Shown here: positions 59,236 through 64,000 of the stretch, piece by piece | How the letters are laid out: every line of letters begins with the position of its first letter | Position numbering within the stretch: position 1 is the stretch's first letter | The notes under the pieces: model-generated | Database searches by the model: none | What the model was told of the DNA's origin: nothing | The model's input: only the letters and a program-made list of their open reading frames with translations | Assembly (NCBI GenBank): GCA_013200995.1 | Contig: CP053688.1 | Coordinates: 1,550,001-1,614,000, forward strand | Length of the DNA stretch: 64,000 bases | Reading direction: 5' to 3' | DNA from: Arthrobacter citreus | GTDB taxonomy: Bacteria > Bacillota > Bacilli > Bacillales > Bacillaceae_G | Made by a program: the position numbers and the translations under genes

Positions 59236-60429
59236 TTAATTTTGATTAACGTTTAATTTATAAGCTTTGACTGCTTTCTCTAAAAGTGCCATAGCTTCTT
59301 CTAATGTTTTTTTAGTGCAGGCATAATTTAATCGCATAAAACCATCACCATTTAGTCCAAAACCACGGCCTTCATTTAAACCTAATTTCGCATCGTTTAT
59401 TATGAATTCGTTTAAATGGTCGCCTTTTAGGCCTAGACCTCTAAAATCAAGCCATCCTAAATAGGTCGCTTCTGTAACTCTCATTTTCACTTCTGGAATA
59501 TTAGTTTTTAAGTAATTATGTATGTACTCTGCATTACCTTTTAAATAGACCAGTAGCTCATCTAACCATTCTTCTCCTTCGTTATAGGCTGCAATTACTG
59601 CATCAATACCAAATATATTTAAATTTTCCAAACTCGCACGTGCAATTGCATGTGTAAACTCAATTGATAGTTCTGGATTTGGAATAATTGCAAGTGAAGA
59701 AAATAAGCCTGCAATATTAAATGTTTTACTTGGAGACATAAACGTTATACTCATGTTTGCCGCGTCTTCACTTAAAGAATAAAATGGTGTATGACTACCT
59801 TTTTCAAAAACTAAATCAGCGTGAATTTCATCTGCAATGATTATGATTTTATTCTTTTTACATATTTCGAATAGTCCTGATAATTCTTCTTTCGTCCACA
59901 CTCTTCCGACTGGGTTTGCTGGGCTACATAAAATTATCATTTTAGTTTTAGTTGTTATTTTATTTTGTAGATCTTCTAAATCCATATAATAATAGCCATC
60001 TTCTTCGATTAAACAATTTTCAATGATGATTCTACCATTATTTTTAATCGTACTGAAAAATGGGAAATAAACTGGTGGTTGAATGATGATTTCATCTCCA
60101 GGCTTCGTAAATGCATCAATGGCTAAATTTAACGCTGGAACAACACCAGGTACAGTCTTTAACCATTCGCGTTTAATTGAAGTATTATAGCGCTTGTTTG
60201 CCCATTTCATAGCTGAAGCAAAAAAATCTTCAGGAATATGGCCATACCCGTAAATAGGATGTTGGGCTCTTTTTGTGATCGCTTCAACAATTCCAGGAGC
60301 GCAAGCAAAATCCATATCAGCAACCCATAAAGGTAAAACTTCTGTATTACCAAATACTTTATCAACCGAATCCCACTTCGTACTATTCGTTTTTCTTCGA
60401 TTATGTTCTTCATTAAAGTTAAATGTCAT
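59236..60429 (-). CDS. patB: PatB/MalY-type aminotransferase (cystathionine beta-lyase)
   Basis: A 397-residue fold type I PLP enzyme. Recognition comes from LPLWVADMDFACAPGIVEAITKRAQHPIYGY, VPALNLAIDAFTKPGDEIIIQPPVYFPF, ILCSPANPVGRVW, ADEIHADL and MSPSKTFNIAGLFSSLAII with the Schiff-base Lys. B. subtilis PatB is a C-S lyase acting on cystathionine. Such an enzyme supplies homocysteine for methionine, which fits but does not prove a tie to the salvage genes 13 kb away. It heads a two-gene unit with the VOC gene. Confidence 0.88.
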   Translation of the reverse strand: MTFNFNEEHNRRKTNSTKWDSVDKVFGNTEVLPLWVADMDFACAPGIVEAITKRAQHPIYGYGHIPEDFFASAMKWANKRYNTSIKREWLKTVPGVVPALNLAIDAFTKPGDEIIIQPPVYFPFFSTIKNNGRIIIENCLIEEDGYYYMDLEDLQNKITTKTKMIILCSPANPVGRVWTKEELSGLFEICKKNKIIIIADEIHADLVFEKGSHTPFYSLSEDAANMSITFMSPSKTFNIAGLFSSLAIIPNPELSIEFTHAIARASLENLNIFGIDAVIAAYNEGEEWLDELLVYLKGNAEYIHNYLKTNIPEVKMRVTEATYLGWLDFRGLGLKGDHLNEFIINDAKLGLNEGRGFGLNGDGFMRLNYACTKKTLEEAMALLEKAVKAYKLNVNQN

Positions 60430-60826
60430 ATTAATCCCCTACCGTTCTTCATTCAATCAGTAATTACAATAATTAAGTTTTTAGTTAACTAATAGTATTT
60501 CTGCAAACGAAATTTATATCCTAATTATACTATTCCACAAAAAAATTCAAATCTATATTCTTCAAATTTTTAATTTAATACTCATAATGCTGATCTATAA
60601 ATTTGTTAGTACGTGAAAATACACAAGAAACTTTAAGATTCGATGAATTGGTCATTGTAATTAGAACTAGAATTGAGCCAAATTAGGAGTTTACTACTGT
60701 GCGTCGTTTTAATTTTAATGAATGAAGAATTTTTTACAATTAGTAAGGAGATAACAATTATAGTATTTGTTTAAATAATACATGGTTGCAAATATGTACC
60801 AAAAGGTAATGAATGGAGGTTATGTA
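60430..60826. other. Intergenic region without recognisable gene
   Basis: About 400 bp of AT-rich sequence between the divergent patB gene and the small ORF at 60827. No terminator, repeat or operator stands out. Confidence 0.3.
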
Positions 60827-61015
60827 ATGAAAAAAGAGGATGAATATACTGATGATATGAATCAGTTGTTGGAAATTATAAATGCAAAAGGTGACACTGG
60901 TGAACTGCTTGAAATTGTTGACAAATATAAGCAAGCAGAAAATCCGGAGTGCAATCACGATCTCTTTTATCAAGAGCTAAGAGTGATCGCTGAGGATAGT
61001 GCTAAAGAAGATTAA
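60827..61015 (+). CDS. Small acidic protein, 62 residues
   Basis: The product MKKEDEYTDDMNQLLEIINA continues with KGDTGELLEIVDKYKQAENP, a Cys/His pair (PECNHDL) and a charged helix (RVIAEDSAKED). The ATG at 60827 is 7 nt after GGAGG; an upstream in-frame ATG at 60782 lacks a site. It is helical and soluble, of unknown family. A hairpin follows. Confidence 0.6.
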   Translation: MKKEDEYTDDMNQLLEIINAKGDTGELLEIVDKYKQAENPECNHDLFYQELRVIAEDSAKED

Positions 61016-61041
61016 AAATCTATCTAGAATATGCTAATAAG

Positions 61042-61075
61042 AGTAGTGGAACTTTTTTGCTCCACTACTATTTAT
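61042..61075. terminator. Hairpin between convergent genes
   Basis: AGTAGTGGA / TCCACTACT 9-bp stem with a 10-nt loop containing six T. The downstream T-tract is weak on both strands. It lies between the ends of the genes at 61015 and 61119 and probably serves one or both. Confidence 0.55.
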
Positions 61076-61118
61076 CTATTACTAATACTATACTGAATTA
61101 TTATGTATTAGAGACATT

Positions 61119-61727
61119 TTATAAACTATATTTCTCAGTCGGAATTTTACCTTTTAAAATATCGTATTCGGCTTTCATCTCACCAAACTTCTGAGCATTT
61201 CCGTTATCCGGTGCATAATCTGGGTGCCACATTTTTGTATATTCTCTCATTTGCTTCTTCCAAACTTCAGCATGTTCATTAGGATCGAAGTATTTAAAAT
61301 TATGTTTTTTATTTTTTTTGATTGAAGTAGAGTAATTCCTTAAATACTCTTCCCATACTCTAGCCCAATCAACTATTTTCTTTTTGTATTCTTTTGCTTT
61401 CTCAGCATTTTTTCTTTTTTCTTCCCTTTTCCAGTCTTCCATTCTTTGACTAAAATCTTTTACGCCTTCTTTTGAGTTTCTCCATCTTTGTTCTGCATCT
61501 CTTATTTCCTGATCTGTAATACTATCCGAATCTGCATTATTGTTAAGAAATTCATTTTGATTTTCAAATTCATTTTGATTTATTTGAAATTCGTACATTT
61601 CTTCAATCATTTTTTCCAATAGTTCTGCACTGGTTTTCCCTGTAAGTTGGGAGAGCTTTTCTAATTTTTCTGTAGATTCTATTTTAACTTTGTGAGTTAT
61701 ATAGACGTATTTAGCTTTTCCTCTCAA
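61119..61727 (-). CDS. J-domain-like protein with N-terminal RHH-like helix pair
   Basis: A 202-residue basic protein. Residues about 10-45 (VYITHKVKIESTEKLEKLSQLTGKTSAELLEKMIEEMYEF) look like a short strand and two helices, as in ribbon-helix-helix DNA-binding proteins. The middle is a long charged helix (WRNSKEGVKDFSQRMEDWKREEKRKNAEKAKEYKKK). The C-terminus (REYTKMWHPDYAPDNGNAQKFGEMKAEYDILKG) has the HPD tripeptide and helix III pattern of a DnaJ J-domain, at an unusual C-terminal position. It might recruit DnaK to a DNA or protein target (inference). The start is set to the TTG at 61727, 9 nt after AAGGAG. Confidence 0.65.
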   Translation of the reverse strand: MRGKAKYVYITHKVKIESTEKLEKLSQLTGKTSAELLEKMIEEMYEFQINQNEFENQNEFLNNNADSDSITDQEIRDAEQRWRNSKEGVKDFSQRMEDWKREEKRKNAEKAKEYKKKIVDWARVWEEYLRNYSTSIKKNKKHNFKYFDPNEHAEVWKKQMREYTKMWHPDYAPDNGNAQKFGEMKAEYDILKGKIPTEKYSL

Positions 61728-61836
61728 GCACCTCAACTCCTTAATTAAATGTTACTATACAAGGATGTATCTATATATTAAAAAATGAAGTCAATCATGT
61801 TACATTACATGCACTGTATGTACATATAATTGAGCT

Positions 61837-61950
61837 ATGTTTGGTCTAAAAAGTATCATATATAAAATATTAATAATAATGGGTTTGTTGTTATTTACGT
61901 TTGGCAGTTTTCATTCAAAGAGAATCAAACAACAGAAATGTCTGTATTAA
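61837..61950 (+). CDS. Possible small single-pass membrane peptide
   Basis: A 37-codon ORF gives one hydrophobic helix (IIYKILIIMGLLLFTFGSF, residues 7-25) with a basic tail (HSKRIKQQKCLY). The ribosome site is weak (TGAG, 3 nt before the ATG). The size and plan are those of small membrane proteins or type I toxins, but nothing else supports this. The remainder of the 61737-62121 gap has only AT-rich sequence. Confidence 0.25.
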   Translation: MFGLKSIIYKILIIMGLLLFTFGSFHSKRIKQQKCLY

Positions 61951-62121
61951 AAATTAAATAATTTTTATTATCAACTTATTTTATTCTATATTAATCCATT
62001 GCAACCTTTTTTAAATCGATAATTATTTTTTATCAAGCTCAATAATTTTTTTAAAATTCTAACTTAATTAAGTTTTTTGTACAATTAATATATGAACTAA
62101 TCGACTTGAGGAGTGATTTTT

Positions 62122-62730
62122 ATGATTAATCAATTTAAAAATATCCCAACAACTTGCATTTCAGATGTGATGGATGGATTAAATAATATGGATCCTTCCA
62201 TTAAGCCTTTAAAAGAAGAATATAATTTTGTAGGAAAAGCACTAACAGTTAAAATTCCTGTTGGTGATAATTTAGCAGTGTTAAAAGCAATTCGAGAAGC
62301 GACTCCTGGAGATGTGATAGTCGTTGATGCTAAGGGAGATCAGTATCGTGCAATTGCAGGAGACTTTGTTGTAGGGATGGCAAAAACAATGGGGGTTTGT
62401 GCGATTGTTGTTGATGGGGTAATTCGAGATATAAGCGGTACGAAGAAATTAAATTTCCCAGTATTTTGTAAAGGCACCACCGTAGCTTCAAGTGGGAAAC
62501 ATGGAATTGGAGAAATTAATGTGCCGATTTCTTGTGGAGGTGCATCAGTAAACCCAGGAGATATTATTGTAGGTGATGCTGATGGAGTAGTTGTAATCCC
62601 TCAATCTGATGCAAAAACAATATTAGAAAAGTCTTTAGATAAATTGAAAAAAGATGAAATTAGAGAAGTACAAGTTTCTGCTAATATTGATGCGATTAAG
62701 TCTTATATTGATCAAATGCTATTGAAGTAG
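62122..62730 (+). CDS. RraA-like protein / possible aldolase
   Basis: A 202-residue protein of the RraA/HMG-aldolase fold. It has TPGDVIVVDAKGD, AIAGDFVVGMAKTMGVCAIVVDGVIRD (the conserved G-D-x-x-x-x-x-A-x-x-x-G and DGxxRD active-site motifs) and NPGDIIVGDADGVVVIP. Members with these residues act as 4-hydroxy-4-methyl-2-oxoglutarate/oxaloacetate lyases; others regulate RNase E, which Bacillus lacks. An aldolase or decarboxylase role is therefore more likely. The ATG at 62122 is 8 nt after GAGGAG. It is monocistronic. Confidence 0.85.
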   Translation: MINQFKNIPTTCISDVMDGLNNMDPSIKPLKEEYNFVGKALTVKIPVGDNLAVLKAIREATPGDVIVVDAKGDQYRAIAGDFVVGMAKTMGVCAIVVDGVIRDISGTKKLNFPVFCKGTTVASSGKHGIGEINVPISCGGASVNPGDIIVGDADGVVVIPQSDAKTILEKSLDKLKKDEIREVQVSANIDAIKSYIDQMLLK

Positions 62731-62756
62731 TCGAAAAATGTTTACTTTAATAGATT

Positions 62757-62806
62757 AATAAGGTTCTTTAATTAGCCTTACGAGAACTAAAATAAGAACC
62801 TTATTT
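62757..62806. terminator. Bidirectional terminator between convergent genes
   Basis: AATAAGGTTCTT / AAGAACCTTATT perfect 12-bp stem with a loop of about 25 nt, between the ends of the RraA-like and nitronate monooxygenase genes. Confidence 0.75.
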
Positions 62807-62826
62807 AATCGCATTTTCATTAGATG

Positions 62827-63906
62827 TTAAAATTCTATTTTTATTTTTTTGACATCATCTATTATTTTAGTAATCAATTCTTTTACAGTTACTTTATTAG
62901 CTAATCTCGGACTTTGTCCTGACCAAAGAGACATATACTCTTTATTACTTTGTTTGGCAGCTGCTTTTCTAATAGTTTGTGTAATCGTATTTTGTATAGG
63001 AAACTGAGGAACTGAGTTTTCGTGTTGTCTCATTTCCATAACAAATTTATTTCCGACTCCTCTTGCCCATTTTCCTGAAAATGAACGAGTCAAAACTAAC
63101 TGCTCTTCAGTTGCATTTAAAATTGCATTTTTATGTACTTCATGCGCCCCACTTTCAATACAGGTTAAAAATGCAGTACCCATTTGTACCGCTTTTGCCC
63201 CTAAGCACATCGACGCAGTTAATCCTCTTCCATCCATAATTCCGCCTGCAGCAATTACTGGGATGTTAACGTGGTCTACAACTTGTGGAATAAGTGACAT
63301 TAAACCAATTAAACTTTCCTCATCGTCACTTATGAAATTACCTCTATGCCCACCTGCCTCACTACCTTGAACAACAACTAAATCCATTCCTGCTTTTTCG
63401 ATTTCAATCGCTTCTTTCAGCGTTGTAGCTGTTCCAATCAAAATAATGTTATGAAACTTTAATTCTTTAATTAATTCTATAGATGGCAAACCAAAAGTAA
63501 AAGAACAAATAGGTACCTTCTCTTCAATTATTACTTTAATTTGTTCATGAAATGTTTCGGTAAGTCTATTAAAACTTGGTAGTTGTATCCGCTCATCTTG
63601 TTTTAAATTTAATTCTTCATTTATTGGTAAGAGCAAATGATTACTTGCTTCTATTTCATTTTCATCAATTTTGAAATCATTTGGAACAAACAAATTTATT
63701 CCAAATTGTTTAGAGGTTAATTTTTTTATTTCTCTAATTTGTTCGCGTATTTGCGAGGGAGTCATATAACCGGCCCCGATTGTACCTAAACCACCGCAAT
63801 TTGATACTTCGGCAACAAGCTTCGAAGTTGTAATTCCGCCGGCCATTGGTGCTTGAATAATTGGATATTCGATATTTAAAAGCTCTGTAACTTGATTTTT
63901 GAACAT
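62827..63906 (-). CDS. Nitronate monooxygenase family protein
   Basis: A 359-residue FMN-dependent TIM-barrel enzyme. The family signatures are YPIIQAPMAGGITTSKLVAEVSNCGGLGTIGAGYM at the N-terminus, FGINLFVP, LVVVQGSEAGGHRG (catalytic His and flavin contacts) and VIAAGGIMDGRGLTASMCLGAKAVQMGTAFL (phosphate loop). It should oxidise nitronates such as propionate-3-nitronate; some relatives reduce enoyl groups (FabK). The ATG at 63906 is 6 nt after GGGGTG; the GTG within that site is less likely. It is convergent with the RraA-like gene. Confidence 0.9.
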   Translation of the reverse strand: MFKNQVTELLNIEYPIIQAPMAGGITTSKLVAEVSNCGGLGTIGAGYMTPSQIREQIREIKKLTSKQFGINLFVPNDFKIDENEIEASNHLLLPINEELNLKQDERIQLPSFNRLTETFHEQIKVIIEEKVPICSFTFGLPSIELIKELKFHNIILIGTATTLKEAIEIEKAGMDLVVVQGSEAGGHRGNFISDDEESLIGLMSLIPQVVDHVNIPVIAAGGIMDGRGLTASMCLGAKAVQMGTAFLTCIESGAHEVHKNAILNATEEQLVLTRSFSGKWARGVGNKFVMEMRQHENSVPQFPIQNTITQTIRKAAAKQSNKEYMSLWSGQSPRLANKVTVKELITKIIDDVKKIKIEF

Positions 63907-63941
63907 CAATTTCACCCCATTTATTAGTTATTTTCAATCTA

Positions 63942-63985
63942 ACAAAAAAAGTCCCGAATAGTCTACTAACACTACCCGGGACTTA
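63942..63985 (-). terminator. Terminator of a gene beyond the right edge
   Basis: AAGTCCCG / CGGGACTT stem with a 20-nt loop followed on the minus strand by TTTTTTTGTT. It must end a minus-strand transcript that starts outside the window. Confidence 0.82.
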
Positions 63986-64000
63986 CCTATTAATATATTA

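Overview
The window is AT-rich, low-GC Gram-positive DNA. Gene content and order point to the Bacillaceae: a glnR-glnA locus with GlnR boxes, a Bacillus-type methionine salvage cluster under two SAM (S-box) riboswitches, an araNPQ-type transporter, DUF2642 and YkoS/YkoT-like genes, and a relic of the sporulation gene spoVR. I see no tRNA, rRNA, CRISPR array, insertion sequence or prophage module. Species placement (an environmental Bacillus or relative) is inference only.

Layout. 0-5.6 kb, minus strand: a partial GNAT gene, a lipoprotein, an ECF sigma/anti-sigma pair, and a GtrA / GT2 glycosyltransferase / large membrane protein operon. 5.9-11 kb, plus strand: a GH36 alpha-galactosidase, a DUF347-like membrane protein with an added tail, a lipoprotein and a small membrane protein. 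11-16.2 kb, minus strand: a DUF2642 protein, an ArsB-like transporter, GNAT, DUF2628, VOC and CcdC-like genes. 16.4-30.9 kb: one long minus-strand operon for arabinose-containing glycans. It runs from a binding protein and two permeases through a GH36 enzyme and a 1244-residue secreted multidomain glycosidase to araD, araA and araB, with a LacI regulator gene just upstream. 31-33.7 kb: a GntR/UTRA regulator divergent from deoD, with three identical operator-like 9-mers between them, then a small zinc-ribbon protein. 33.8-37.9 kb: a spoVR pseudogene, then glnR with two type I glutamine synthetase genes. 38.6-46.5 kb: methionine salvage (mtnK-mtnA, mtnU, mtnE, mtnW-X-B-D). 46.5-54.5 kb: a YetF-like protein, a YjeM-like permease, small proteins, a truncated VOC relic, a TetR/MFS pair with visible operators, and a flavin amine oxidase. 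55-64 kb: an AAA+ ATPase, VanW, a phosphotransferase, VOC, PatB, a J-domain-like protein, an RraA-like protein and a nitronate monooxygenase.

How the genes work together. The arabinose operon makes biological sense as a unit: extracellular release, ABC uptake of oligosaccharides, intracellular trimming by the GH36 enzyme, then AraA-AraB-AraD conversion to xylulose-5-phosphate. The mtn genes encode every step from methylthioribose to the keto acid of methionine plus a transaminase; the nucleosidase that would feed them is not in this window. GlnR and glutamine synthetase form the usual nitrogen feedback circuit, here with an extra synthetase paralogue.

The most unusual structure is non-coding. 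Three intergenic regions (38.2, 50.7 and 56.4 kb) hold degenerate tandem arrays with a period of 21 bp, each beyond the terminator of a minus-strand gene. Two share a core near TTTATTTGCAG and a 12-bp flank next to the terminator hairpin. The third has a different core and consists of two sub-arrays that differ by the same C-to-G change in their units.
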